Both the position numbers and the translations under genes were made by a program. From assembly GCF_029784165.1 (NCBI RefSeq), contig NC_073696.1, forward strand, positions 50,971,315 to 51,035,314: a stretch of 64,000 nucleotides of DNA, in the 5' to 3' direction. The DNA comes from Wyeomyia smithii (taxonomy: Eukaryota > Arthropoda > Insecta > Diptera > Culicidae). Positions 24,366 to 37,305 of this stretch are shown here, piece by piece; the stretch's first letter is position 1; every line of letters begins with the position of its first letter. Below the pieces are notes generated by a model. It saw only the letters and a list, made by a program, of their open reading frames with translations, was not told the origin of the DNA and did no database searches.

Positions 24366-25080
24366 CTAGTGCTTTTTTTTCTTTCTCATCGTTAGTATCC
24401 GTTTGAAATATAGTTCTTCGTGGTTCAAAAAACAATTACCAAATTGGTGTGCAACTAAGTTCTCGCCGTTTTGCGGATGAGGTAGGACTTCCCATTTGAC
24501 CATTTCTATGCGAGTTTTAACGACTTTAGCAGTATGCGACCGAGCATTGTCGTGCAGCAGTATCACTATCTCATGCCTCTACTCGTATTAAAGCCGTTTT
24601 TCTCACAGTGCCCGGTTCAATCGTATCATTCGAAGTTTATAAGGTTCCTAAGTGATAGTTTTTATTGGCTTTAACAGATCATAACAAATAAAGCCGACCT
24701 TGCACCACCAAATATACAGTGGTTCTGGTTTGGAAAAAAATTTTCAAAGGATTTTTTTCTGGACAATTTCATCTATCACATTCTTTATGCTTTTCCGAAA
24801 GGAAAGTGGGTTGGCCATGACCATGACGGCGACCTTGTAATAAGCAAACCATTTCTTCACAATTCCGGTGGTCTTGTTGGTCGTTAGTCGTTGTCTTGCA
24901 TGAATAGCCATGCGTCCGGTCGTTTTTTTTTCATGAAGTGCATTGGAAACAAATGTTTTCAATGCTATCTCCAGATGACTTTTGCCTTGTTTTTTCGTTT
25001 TAAGAATAACAATCTGTTGTGGTCCCTTGCATTGAAAGGTGTGGCCCATGTTTCGATGTTTCGACTAGGATTCACGAAAT
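24366..25080 (-). mobile_element. decayed mariner-like element
   Basis: The minus strand encodes ILLHDNARSHTAKVVKT then KWEVLPHPQNGENLVAHQFG (24366-24566), matching the mariner block around the second catalytic Asp and the region after it. Just upstream, stop-broken frames read 'LYIWWCKVGFICYDLLKP', which fits the preceding mariner segment. The more N-terminal frame at 24744-25049 fits less clearly. Several stops; inactive. Confidence 0.7.
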
Positions 25081-25218
25081 AAAATCTTATAGGATCATTG
25101 TTAACATGATAAATTCTTACTAGGATGTGTATCAAACAAGGTATCCGTGAATCAGCCTATTTTTCTTCAGAAGACTGTGAAAATAAAAAGTAGGAGGGTG
25201 GTATTCAAGACACGACCG

Positions 25219-26683
25219 CATGACGTTGACTACCGTATTCTTAAAAAAAAAAAATATTCCATTGAAGCAAATAGTATAGGGAATTGCAACGCTTCTTTTA
25301 CAAAACTTCTGTAACAAAATTTCGAGGCTCCAAAAGGTACCAGTTTCCGATTATTCGTCCAGAATTCCAGCCATTTGAGTATTTTGCAGTAGCCATTTAT
25401 TACTAACAGCCACCAGCATAACGGGTGAAACCGGCACGAGATGACCGGTACTATTTTGTCTTTCCTCCTTTCAGCTGCTAACACCTAGCGCTGTCGTGAA
25501 ATTAACATCAACATGAACATGCATTTTTGCAAGGTTTTTTTTTTCCGCTAGCAACAGCAATTGTAAAACATAAAATTCAACTAACCGCTTCTATTATAAA
25601 ACTGCGAGGCACCAAAAGGTGCCAGTTGCCGATTTCTTGTTTACTGGTTTCCGTCCAGAATTCCAGCCATTTTAGTACTTTGCAGTAGCCACCAGCATCA
25701 CGGATCAAACCGGCACGAGATGACCGGTACTATTTTGTTTTTCCTCCGAGCGTCCGTATGTATCCGGTACGGTTTAATAATGAAACTGATGGGGTGAAAT
25801 GTTCGAACGATACGTTTTATACCAAGGCTTCGTCAGATAAATAGAAAGAGGGATGGGCTACATAGATGATGAAATGGCAGAGACAAATGTTTCTTGAAAG
25901 CTGCGCCGGCCGCTGTCGTAATATTAACACCAACACAAACATGCATTTTTGCAAGGTTTTTTTCCGCTAGCAGCAGCATTTGGTAAAACAGAAAATTCAA
26001 TTAGCCGCTTCTGTACCAAAATTTCGAGGCACCAAAAGGTGCCAGTTGCCGATTATAGTTTCCTGGTTAGTCCGTCCAGAATTCCAGCCATTTAAGTGTT
26101 TTGCAGTAGCCATTTACTACTAAAGCCACCAGCATTACGGGTGAAACCGGCACGAGATGACCGGTACTATTTTGTATTTCCTCCTTTCAGCTGCTATCAC
26201 CTAGCGTCCGCATGTCACTGGTGCGGTTTTGGAATCAGAATGATGGGGTGCCGGCCGCTGTCGTAAAATTAACACCAACAAAAAGATGCATATTTGCAAG
26301 GTTTTTTCCGCTAGCAGCAGCATAAACATCGGAAACAGAAAGTGACAACAACAATAACAACAAAGTCAGATCGATTGTATCCGTTAGTGTCGACTGTGCT
26401 TGGGAAGAGAGGTAGTGATTGGCTGCGCGGTATGATTTAGACAATCGATATTAATTACCAATTTTTCAATAGTGTATCTCAAACAATAGTTTGTTTTTGT
26501 TACATAAATTTAACCGTAAAAGAATTTCTGATCGATTGATGCCAAAACTTCGAAAACCTGATTATAGATGACTGCAAAATAAGCGCTCAAAACCTGACCA
26601 CTTTTCTCTGGTTTTCCCTGGTTGAATTACTAGATTTTTAAATTCAGGGGCCTAACTTCGATATAGACGTTAGTCAACGTCAA
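25219..26683. mobile_element. left block of the satellite-like element: end motif, three monomers, right terminus
   Basis: Begins with TGACGTTGACTACCG (about 25221). Then come three diverged monomers recognisable by 'cgcttct..caaaatttcgaggcaccaaaagg': about 25283-25565, 25575-25987 and 25988-26312. The second is the longest (about 413 bp) and holds both the segment unique to monomer A and the segment unique to monomer B of the 695-bp unit. The block ends with a unique right terminus (26313-26683) finishing GTTAGTCAACGTCAA. No transposase. Confidence 0.7.
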
Positions 26684-29600
26684 CAGAAAATTCAATTAGC
26701 CGCTTCTGTAACAAAATTTCGAGGCACCAAAAGGGGCCAGGTGCCGAATATATCCATGTTTTTGGTCAGTCCGTTTAGAATTCTTTCAAGATAGCGTCCG
26801 TATGTAGCCGGTACGGTTTAGTAATGAAACTGATGGGGTGAAATGTTCGAACGGTACGTTTTATACCAAGGCTTCGTCAGATAAATTAAAAGAGGGATGG
26901 GCTACGCAAATTATGAAATGGAAGAGACAAATGTTTCTTGAAAGCTGCGCCGGCCGCTGTCACAATATTAACACCAACACAAACATGCATTTTTGCAAGG
27001 TTTTTTCCGCTAGCAGCATCATTTGGTAAAACAGAAAATTCAATTTGCCGCTTCTGTAACAAAATTTAGAGGCACCAAAAGGTGCCAGTTACCGATTATA
27101 GTTTCCTGGTTAGTCCGTCCAGAATTCCAGCCATTTAAGTGTTTTGCAGTAGCCATTTACTACTAAAGCCACCAGCATTACGGGTGAAACCGGCACGAGA
27201 TGACCGGTACTATATTGTATTTCCTCCTTTCAGCTGCTATCACCTAGCGTCCGCATGTCACTGGTGCGGTTTTGGAATCAGAATGATGGGGCGCCGGCCG
27301 CTGTCGTAAAATTAACACCAACAAAAAGATGCATATTTGCAAGGTTTTTTCCGCTAGCAGCAGCATTTTGTAATAAAACAGAAAATTCAATTAGCCGCTT
27401 CTGTAACAAAATTTCGAGGCACCAAAAGGGGCCAGGTGCCGAATATATCCATGTTTTTGGTCAGTCCGTTTAGAATTCTTTCAAGATAGCGTCCGTATGT
27501 AGCCGGTACGGTTTAGTAATGAAACTGATGGGGTGAAATGTTCGAACGGTACGTTTTATACCAAGGCTTCGTCAGATAAATTAAAAGAGGGATGGGCTAC
27601 GCAAATTATGAAATGGAAGAGACAAATGTTTCTTGAAAGCTGCGCCGGCCGCTGTCACAATATTAACACCAACACAAACATGCATTTTTGCAAGGTTTTT
27701 TCCGCTAGCAGCATCATTTGGTAAAACAGAAAATTCAATTTGCCGCTTCTGTAACAAAATTTAGAGGCACCAAAAGGTGCCAGTTACCGATTATAGTTTC
27801 CTGGTTAGTCCGTCCAGAATTCCAGCCATTTAAGTGTTTTGCAGTAGCCATTTACTACTAAAGCCACCAGCATTACGGGTGAAACCGGCACGAGATGACC
27901 GGTACTATATTGTATTTCCTCCTTTCAGCTGCTATCACCTAGCGTCCGCATGTCACTGGTGCGGTTTTGGAATCAGAATGATGGGGCGCCGGCCGCTGTC
28001 GTAAAATTAACACCAACAAAAAGATGCATATTTGCAAGGTTTTTTCCGCTAGCAGCATTTTGTAATAAAACAGAAAATTCAATTAGCCGCTTCTGTAACA
28101 AAATTTCGAGGCACCAAAAGGGGCCAGGTGCCGAATATATCCATGTTTTTGGTCAGTCCGTTTAGAATTCTTTCAAGATAGCGTCCGTATGTAGCCGGTA
28201 CGGTTTAGTAATGAAACTGATGGGGTGAAATGTTCGAACGGTACGTTTTATACCAAGGCTTCGTCAGATAAATTAAAAGAGGGATGGGCTACGCAAATTA
28301 TGAAATGGAAGAGACAAATGTTTCTTGAAAGCTGCGCCGGCCGCTGTCACAATATTAACACCAACACAAACATGCATTTTTGCAAGGTTTTTTCCGCTAG
28401 CAGCATCATTTGGTAAAACAGAAAATTCAATTTGCCGCTTCTGTAACAAAATTTAGAGGCACCAAAAGGTGCCAGTTACCGATTATAGTTTCCTGGTTAG
28501 TCCGTCCAGAATTCCAGCCATTTAAGTGTTTTGCAGTAGCCATTTATTACTAAAGCCACCAGCATTACGGGTGAAACCGGCACGAGATGACCGGTACTAT
28601 ATTGTATTTCCTCCTTTCAGCTGCTATCACCTAGCGTCCGCATGTCACTGGTGCGGTTTTGGAATCAGAATGATGGGGCGCCGGCCGCTGTCGTAAAATT
28701 AACACCAACAAAAAGATGCATATTTGCAAGGTTTTTTCCGCTAGCAGCAGCATTTTGTAATAAAACAGAAAATTCAATTAGCCGCTTCTGTAACAAAATT
28801 TCGAGGCACCAAAAGGGGCCAGGTGCCGAATATATCCATGTTTTTGGTCAGTCCGTTTAGAATTCTTTCAAGATAGCGTCCGTATGTAGCCGGTACGGTT
28901 TAGTAATGAAACTGATGGGGTGAAATGTTCGAACGGTACGTTTTATACCAAGGCTTCGTCAGATAAATTAAAAGAGGGATGGGCTACGCAAATTATGAAA
29001 TGGAAGAGACAAATGTTTCTTGAAAGCTGCGCCGGCCGCTGTCACAATATTAACACCAACACAAACATGCATTTTTGCAAGGTTTTTTCCGCTAGCAGCA
29101 TCATTTGGTAAAACAGAAAATTCAATTTGCCGCTTCTGTAACAAAATTTAGAGGCACCAAAAGGTGCCAGTTACCGATTATAGTTTCCTGGTTAGTCCGT
29201 CCAGAATTCCAGCCATTTAAGTGTTTTGCAGTAGCCATTTATTACTAAAGCCACCAGCATTACGGGTGAAACCGGCACGAGATGACCGGTACTATATTGT
29301 ATTTCCTCCTTTCAGCTGCTATCACCTAGCGTCCGCATGTCACTGGTGCGGTTTTGGAATCAGAATGATGGGGCGCCGGCCGCTGTCGTAAAATTAACAC
29401 CAACAAAAAGATGCATATTTGCAAGGTTTTTTCCGCTAGCAGCAGCATTTTGTAATAAAACAGAAAATTCAATTAGCCGCTTCTGTAACAAAATTTCGAG
29501 GCACCAAAAGGGGCCAGGTGCCGAATATATCCATGTTTTTGGTCAGTCCGTTTAGAATTCTTTCAAGATAGCGTCCGTATGTAGCCGGTACGGTTTAGTA

Positions 29601-31532
29601 ATGAAACTGATGGGGTGAAATGTTCGAACGGTACGTTTTATACCAAGGCTTCGTCAGATAAATTAAAAGAGGGATGGGCTACGCAAATTATGAAATGGAA
29701 GAGACAAATGTTTCTTGAAAGCTGCGCCGGCCGCTGTCATAATATTAACACCAACACAAACATGCATTTTTGCAAGGTTTTTTCCGCTAGCAGCATCATT
29801 TGGTAAAACAGAAAATTCAATTTGCCGCTTCTGTAACAAAATTTAGAGGCACCAAAAGGTGCCAGTTACCGATTATAGTTTCCTGGTTAGTCCGTCCAGA
29901 ATTCCAGCCATTTAAGTGTTTTGCAGTAGCCATTTACTACTAAAGCCACCAGCATTACGGGTGAAACCGGCACGAGATGACCGGTACTATATTGTATTTC
30001 CTCCTTTCAGCTGCTATCACCTAGCGTCCGCATGTCACTGGTGCGGTTTTGGAATCAGAATGATGGGGCGCCGGCCGCTGTCGTAAAATTAACACCAACA
30101 AAAAGATGCATATTTGCAAGGTTTTTTCCGCTAGCAGCAGCATTTTGTAATAAAACAGAAAATTCAATTAGCCGCTTCTGTAACAAAATTTCGAGGCACC
30201 AAAAGGGGCCAGGTGCCGAATATATCCATGTTTTTGGTCAGTCCGTTTAGAATTCTTTCAAGATAGCGTCCGTATGTAGCCGGTACGGTTTAGTAATGAA
30301 ACTGATGGGGTGAAATGTTCGAACGGTACGTTTTATACCAAGGCTTCGTCAGATAAATTAAAAGAGGGATGGGCTACGCAAATTATGAAATGGAAGAGAC
30401 AAATGTTTCTTGAAAGCTGCGCCGGCCGCTGTCACAATATTAACACCAACACAAACATGCATTTTTGCAAGGTTTTTTCCGCTAGCAGCATCATTTGGTA
30501 AAACAGAAAATTCAATTTGCCGCTTCTGTAACAAAATTTAGAGGCACCAAAAGGTGCCAGTTACCGATTATAGTTTCCTGGTTAGTCCGTCCAGAATTCC
30601 AGCCATTTAAGTGTTTTGCAGTAGCCATTTATTACTAAAGCCACCAGCATTACGGGTGAAACCGGCACGAGATGACCGGTACTATATTGTATTTCCTCCT
30701 TTCAGCTGCTATCACCTAGCGTCCGCATGTCACTGGTGCGGTTTTGGAATCAGAATGATGGGGCGCCGGCCGCTGTCGTAAAATTAACACCAACAAAAAG
30801 ATGCATATTTGCAAGGTTTTTTCCGCTAGCAGCAGCATTTTGTAATAAAACAGAAAATTCAATTAGCCGCTTCTGTAACAAAATTTCGAGGCACCAAAAG
30901 GGGCCAGGTGCCGAATATATCCATGTTTTTGGTCAGTCCGTTTAGAATTCTTTCAAGATAGCGTCCGTATGTAGCCGGTACGGTTTAGTAATGAAACTGA
31001 TGGGGTGAAATGTTCGAACGGTACGTTTTATACCAAGGCTTCGTCAGATAAATTAAAAGAGGGATGGGCTACGCAAATTATGAAATGGAAGAGACAAATG
31101 TTTCTTGAAAGCTGCGCCGGCCGCTGTCACAATATTAACACCAACACAAACATGCATTTTTGCAAGGTTTTTTCCGCTAGCAGCATCATTTGGTAAAACA
31201 GAAAATTCAATTTGCCGCTTCTGTAACAAAATTTAGAGGCACCAAAAGGTGCCAGTTGCCGATTATAGTTTCCTGGTTAGTCCGTCCAGAATTCCAGCCA
31301 TTTAAGTGTTTTGCAGTAGCCATTTACTACTAAAGCCACCAGCATTACGGGTGAAACCGGCACGAGATGACCGGTACTATATTGTATTTCCTCCTTTCAG
31401 CTGCTATCACCTAGCGTCCGCATGTCACTGGTGCGGTTTTGGAATCAGAATGATGGGGCGCCGGCCGCTGTCGTAAAATTAACGCCAACAAAAAGATGCA
31501 TATTTGCAAGGTTTTTTCCGCTAGCAGCAGCA
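26684..31532. repeat. higher-order tandem array: seven copies of a 695-bp A-B dimer
   Basis: Unit starts are 26684, 27379, 28071, 28766, 29461, 30156 and 30851, giving spacings of 695, 692, 695, 695, 695 and 695. The 692 copy has lost one CAG. Copies are near-identical; scattered single-base variants (for example 'cattta[c/t]tac') alternate between copies. Each unit has an A half (about 343 bp) and a B half (about 352 bp), both starting CAGAAAATTCAATT and sharing ends but with different centres. Repeated 63- and 72-codon frames are a by-product: they start at GTG or lack coding features. The last unit carries variant bases shared with the outer blocks. Confidence 0.97.
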
Positions 31533-31894
31533 TAAACATCGGAAACAGAAAGTGACAACAACAATAACAACAAAGTCAGATCGATTGTATCCGTTAGTGT
31601 CGACTGTGCTTGGGAAGAGAGGTAGTGATTGGCTGCGCGGTATGATTTAGACAATCGATATTAATTACCAATTTTTCAATAGTGTATCTCAAACAATAGT
31701 TTGTTTTTGTTACATAAATTTAACCGTAAAAGAATTTCTGATCGATTGATGCCAAAACCTCGAAAACCTGATTATAGATGACTGCAAAATAAGCGCTCAA
31801 AACCTGACCACTTTTCTCTGGTTTTCCCTGGTTGAATTACTAGATTTTTAAATTCAGGGGCCTAACTTCGATATAGACGTTAGTCAACGTCAAA
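31533..31894. mobile_element. second copy of the right terminus
   Basis: About 360 bp nearly identical to 26313-26683 and 32262-32637: starts CATAAACATCGGAAACAGAA and ends GACGTTAGTCAACGTCAA. It directly follows the last A-B unit and is followed, with no left end motif, by a new monomer. This shows that several element copies are fused head-to-tail. Confidence 0.85.
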
Positions 31895-32637
31895 AAACAT
31901 TCCATTGAAGCAAATAGTAGAGGGAATTGCAACGCTTCTTTTACAAAACTTCTGTGACAAAATTTCGAGGCACCAAAAGGTACCAGTTGCCGATTATTCT
32001 CGTTTACTGGTTAGTCCGTCCAGAATTCCAGCCATTTTAGTATTTTGCAGTAGCCATTTATTACTAACAGCCACCAGCATAACGGGTGAAACCGGCACGA
32101 GATGACCGGTACTATTTTGTCTTTCCTCCTCTCAGCTGCTATCACCTAGCGTCCGCATGTCACTGGTGCGGTTTTGGAATCAGAATTATGGGGCGCCGGC
32201 CGCTGTCGTAAAATTAACACCAACAAAAAGATGCATATTTGCAAGGTTTTTTCCGCTAACAGCAGCATAAACATCGGAAACAGAAAGTGACAACAACAAT
32301 GACAACAAAGTCAGATCGATTGTATCCGTTTGTGTCGACTGTGCTTGGGAAGAGAGGTAGTGATTGGCTGCGCGGTATGATTTAGACAATCGATATTGAT
32401 AACCAATTTTTCAATAGTGTATTTCAAACAATAGTTTGTTTTTGTTACATAAATTTAACCGTAAAAGAATTTCTGATCGATTGATGCCAAAACCTCGGAA
32501 ACCTGATTATAGATGACTGCAATATAAGTGCTCAAAACCTGACCACTTTTCTCTGGTTTTCCCTGGTTGAATTACTAGATTTTCAAATTCAGGGGCCTTA
32601 CTTCGATATAGACGTTAGTCAACGTCAAAAAAAAACT
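31895..32637. mobile_element. right block: one monomer plus the third right terminus
   Basis: One monomer (to about 32261), most like the first monomer of the left block ('cattccattgaagcaaatag' in both), followed by the right terminus to 32637. The final bases GTTAGTCAACGTCA are the inverted complement of the left end TGACGTTGACTAC at 25221. The final 16 bases also form a small palindrome, GACGTT-AGTC-AACGTC. Confidence 0.8.
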
Positions 32638-33400
32638 GGTTCTATATTTTTTCGCAACTTTTCCGACCTTTCACTTGAAACAGTGCGTCTCGCTAGAACT
32701 GTTTACGTTACTGCGTCAAACTAGATGCGACATATTGTCATACTAGCGCTAGAGCTCACCGCTGGGTGTCGCCTGTGCTTTATTTGACTAAGTGGCTGAT
32801 GTTCGTTAATATTTTGCATTGAAGTGGTCTAATTGTTTTGTACGACACTGTGCCGCTTAAGATTGATGTCTTTAAGTTAATTTTAGATCTGTCAAATGAT
32901 AGAATTTTTTGGCTTTTCGAAATGAGCGTCCGTCAATGCTCAACCAGTTGTTGTTGAATTCTAAAAAAGCTTTGTTTTTGGTTAAAACAGCTCTGTGAAA
33001 CCCTTGAATTTATTTGAACAGCGTTTAGGTAACTTTTGTCCAAAATTTTCAAGAGAAAGTGTATGAATAATCTGCTGCCAAAAACTTAACGCACGTTAGA
33101 TGTGACATTATATTTTTAATATCAGCCTTCTTTTATCACGTCACTTGAAAGAAAAAAAAATACAAGATTAGTAGAGATTTTCTTCAAGGTTCATTTGTTC
33201 AAGTTCGGATAAAAATTTCGGAGTAGTCAAAAAAACCTTCACTGACATTTTTTTATAAAAATTAGAGTTTTGCTTTAGAAAATGTTAGAGTGTCTGTTCC
33301 CCATCTTAAACTGATTTAATTGATTGAGGAAGTTAATTGTATGAAACCTTTCGAACAAACCTTAACTTCAGAACATTAAATTAGAATGAGGTGACTTGTT
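32638..33400. other. intronic sequence without recognised features
   Basis: AT-rich, with no open frame of note and no repeat that I could match elsewhere in the window. Confidence 0.5.
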
Positions 33401-36330
33401 GGGATTAGAGTGTTCTTCTTCTTTTTCTTTCTTTATTAACATCAGAGATTTAGTTGCAGTAAAAACATTAGAACCCTCCGTGTAACTTTGGCTTCTATCG
33501 CCCTGCGTCGCAGCACCACTGAGACGACATGAGAGCGCGTAGGCAGTATGTGACGAACCCCACAACTCTAGAAATTAATATCACCTCGATAAATAATTAC
33601 CATTAACCAATCGTTTGCGTTTCGAGCTTAGGCTCGATCCGGAATCGGAACGAGCGAAACCGCACAGCAAAGTGTTAATTTTTACGATCCTCTCGATCGG
33701 TTGTTGCCCGCCGTGCCACTGCGTCCGTGTGTGAGTGTGTAAATCTGAGAATCTAACTTGGATGGGACGATGACGCTTCTTCTGGCCGAACCGGCCGGCT
33801 ACCACCCGTGGCTTCGAGAGCTGTGTCCCTCGTGACAAAAGAAAAAGGCACCAGAAGGCTGAATGTTCCTGTTGAATGGCTTTGGCCACACGAGACACAT
33901 ACATGAGGTTTCGTGCTGCTATGGCCACCAACAGCACAGCACCCCAGCACGGTGGTGATTTCGCAGGAATGCTACGGATTGTCCAATCCGAACTTGTTTG
34001 TATGTTTAAGAGCAATAAAGTTTGTCCCTTTGTATCGGTGAGCATTCGGTGTGCCTCGGTAGGGGTCTCTTTGGTGGAGTGACAACACTTACCAAAAGCA
34101 GCCCAGTCTAGGCAGTAGGTTGCGTGACGCGGTCCTCTATGCGCATTCCGGGTCGACAACGACCGACAGAAAGGTATTGACAGTTTCATAGGTCGCTTTG
34201 CAAGTGATCAAGATAATTTATGGGCTCTTCGCCCTCGAACGCTGCTGGGTCCAGGCGTTCTGTCCGGAAAAGGACCGATCGGGAAGCGGGATTAAGTCCA
34301 TTGATTGGCATTCGCTCAAAGAAAAATCCGTAAAAACAAAACGTTCTTGCTTCTGCTTCATGTTCGCACAGGCGGCTGCTGCCGCCGAGGGGATTAATGA
34401 ATGTACAAATTAATCAGGCTCGACAACCGACCCCGATCTTTGCTGTCGATGCGTGGCCAGTCCGCCCAAAAGTGGAAGCTGATCCCCAATCGTAGAGCTA
34501 TTTGCATAATTTACTACTTGTGAATCGATAATGTGAAATTTTATTCCGACGTCTGTCATAATCCTCTAATATTAGATTCGGTTAGATGGCGAAACGGCGA
34601 ATGGTGATCCGCGCGAGAGAAAGCATATTTTGTTTCTGTAACTTCACACTGGTGCCTTCAGATGAATCATAACTCAATCAACTTCGTTTCGAAGCGTAGC
34701 ACCACCACGTACCACAGCGCAGGGTTGTAGGTTAAAATTTCAATATCCGTTATCGCCGTATGTCGGGTGGTGAATTTCGGGAATGTATAGTACTCGGATC
34801 GCGCGGGTTCATTCGTAGCCTGATTGATTGGGCATTAGGTTACGTTACGGCTTCGTGCTTCGGTGGTGGTCTCGATCCGCATGCGAGCGATGAAACGTGC
34901 GTAAATCATCGTGTAGTTTTGTTAGAACTTGGCCACAGTTTCAGTTTGTTTAATTCCCTTCGCAGCAAAGCTTTCATGCATGCCCACCCAAGGCGATACT
35001 TTTTTCAATTACGCCGACTGTCAGAATGGCAAACCGCTGCTCAAACTGAAACTGACAGCAATGAGACAGCCTTATATTCGCACCGTTTCGCGAAACCTCA
35101 GTCCCAAGTCATCTTCATTCAAACGTGGCCCGGTCTTGGAATGCGCAAAATGATTTCCCGGTGTAATTGTTTACCTCCGCAAAACAATCACTTTGACCGG
35201 AGCCGGCCCGAATCCGGGAGGAGAAATTGAATTAAATTGAATAAGTCAAAGTGTCAAATCGATAATTTGAGGTTAGATGTGAGAAGCGGACCAATTGTTC
35301 CGTTTTCTTCGCCGCTCGGGGAAACTCTAGAAAGGTGAGAAAATCGGAACCCTCGTCAGCTGCGCTATATACAACTGCAACCTGACAGTTGGCGCTGCTT
35401 TTGTTTCCATTCTGCCCAGCCGGTGACGACGCGAAGCGACGCGACGCTGCTGCCCGGCTGCTAATCTGTCAATCATAGGAATCGCGCGCGCACAGCCAGC
35501 ACCCCTCGCCACTATGAATAAAGCAGCAAATTATATTAGCTTCTTCGCAATTAAATTCCAATCATCGAAAACCCACGGATTATAACGACGGCTGACATGT
35601 GGCTGTTACAACTGTAGAATAGGTCATAAATTACGTCCATTCAGCGGAATTGTCAAGTTGGATTAGGTTCACCTATTGTTTTTTTTTTTATTCGAGTGGA
35701 ATCTTCCCGGTGAAGATTCCGGATCAATATTGAATTTTATGATCGAGTCCAGTGGATTTTATTGGAACTTGACTTGGTGCCGGTATTAGCTTACTGAAAA
35801 ACTGTCCAATTTATTTGTCGTTTTGGCCATTCAGCACAAGCGCTTTATCTAGATTTAATTAATTGAGATTGTTTGGCTAAACGCATCACTTGACGACGAC
35901 GACGGTGCCCACAAGCGTGCCATGTGTGGGCTAGTGTCATCGTCTGGCTACAAAAACGGCGCGACGCGTCGACATCGGTCACCGTGTTCGGGTTTCCGAT
36001 TTCAGTAACTGAGCTGGAATGGGGGTTAAGGAAGCGTTGACATTATGCTAATTGAAACATCGGACAAGACAATTGCTGCCTAGCCCGGGTGCGGGCCGTG
36101 CCCCGTGGGAATCGCACGCGGCTGTCGCTGCCGCTCCATGATGGTTTCGGAGTCAGTGACAGTGGATTGTGGGATTATGTGGATGGGGACTCGGAGAGCT
36201 GCTCAAAATGTGTGTCGAATGCGAGATCGAATTTGTCATTGGAATACTTCTGTAAATATAAGGAGTTATTAAATTTACTACATTTTGGCTGTAAATTTCA
36301 GTATTCCAATGACAAATAGTTTCAGTAATT
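33400..36330. other. GC-balanced intronic island
   Basis: Moderate GC, little repeat content, and long but overlapping frames on both strands (for example a 202-codon minus-strand frame at 33581-34189 and a 156-codon plus-strand frame at 34760-35230). None resembles a known family or has a domain pattern. An inverted pair around 36235-36314 (ATTTGTCATTGGAATACT and complement) could form a hairpin. Possible regulatory DNA; inference. Confidence 0.4.
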
Positions 36331-37300
36331 TTTTTTTAAAATTTAGTTCACATTATTGAGCGAATATATTGAGAGTAAAATTTTTGTCATAAATTAGCCC
36401 TAAGTATTCAACTTGATCAGACCAATTTAAGGCCACAACATTCATCTTAACAACGTGAAGAGCACTGTATTTCTAAGTGCACAATTAATTCTCCATCGGC
36501 TCGTCAATAAAACTTATTCTAGTGGTGTAATCACGTGTGATAATGAAAGTGAACACTGAAATGCTGCTGCTTGAGATAAGTATAGTGTACAGGCAGTTTA
36601 GAAGTGATCTCTTTATTGCTTCCAAAATTGTACTTCATACAAACTTGTTCTTGATTCAAATGACACACATTAAACTGTCTGTAAGCAAATTTTAGAGAGA
36701 ATTACCAGAATGGTTGCTATCACATTCACCCTTGAAGAAATTCCTATACTCTGCACTAATAGAGTAAATAAATTGAAGGTGGCAGCACCGTAACTCCGTC
36801 AGAGCGAATCGAATGTAGCGTCAAGCTCCCATATGAAGGCTTGCATGAAAGCTTGTATGAATGACTGTCCAGACAGGGCTGCTGGCTTCACCGTAAATGG
36901 TGCAAATGCAATGCAAATATTGTTTTTCTTATCTTATTGTTTTTTTTTTCAATTTTGAAAGTATCCTCTATTGCCACAAAAGAGTACAATCTTTAAATAA
37001 CGAAAGAATTGCCAAATTGCAGTTCTGAATATCATCAAACGGCCAAATGAGTTGAAAATCACAAGAAACACTTCTGTAGTTATGAAAACGACTTTAAAGG
37101 CACTACTTTCACAATACAGTAAAAAAAATAAAATAATGCCAAATTTAAACAGTGTATTGAAGAAAAAGTAGTATTATATTACTTCTTTTAAGATTATTGA
37201 GTTTTTTTATCTTTCAAGGCAGTTTTTAAAACATAAAAAGATTGTTAAAAAGTGGAGTTAGAATCTGTTCACTGGCAACTAAAATATCTCTTCCTGATCC
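36330..37300. other. AT-rich intronic sequence
   Basis: AT-rich, with no recognised gene or element. It leads into the mariner fragment at 37306. Confidence 0.5.
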
Positions 37301-37305
37301 CATGA

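Noticed and set aside
26235..26444. Minus-strand 69-codon frame with a Leu-rich stretch, seen three times, as a secreted peptide
   Set aside because: It overlaps the repeated right terminus of the satellite element; the Leu run comes from a (CAA)n-type microsatellite read in antisense.
26838..31196. Seven identical 63-codon and six 72-codon plus-strand frames as a repeated gene family
   Set aside because: Their spacing is exactly the 695-bp satellite unit, the 63-codon frames begin with GTG, and no protein features are seen. Identity follows from recent DNA amplification.
25219..32637. The repeat array as a CRISPR-like array
   Set aside because: Units are about 695 bp and identical throughout with no short repeat/unique spacer pattern, in a eukaryotic genome.
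25219..32637. The satellite block as a Helitron
   Set aside because: It has a small terminal palindrome and head-to-tail copies, but no 5' TC or 3' CTRR end and no A|T insertion site could be shown.
33581..34189. 202-codon minus-strand frame as a gene in the intron
   Set aside because: No domain, no homology recognised, and several overlapping frames on both strands; chance in GC-balanced DNA.
34760..35230. 156-codon plus-strand frame as a hidden exon or gene
   Set aside because: Does not resemble the T-box or any other family, and has no supported splice sites.
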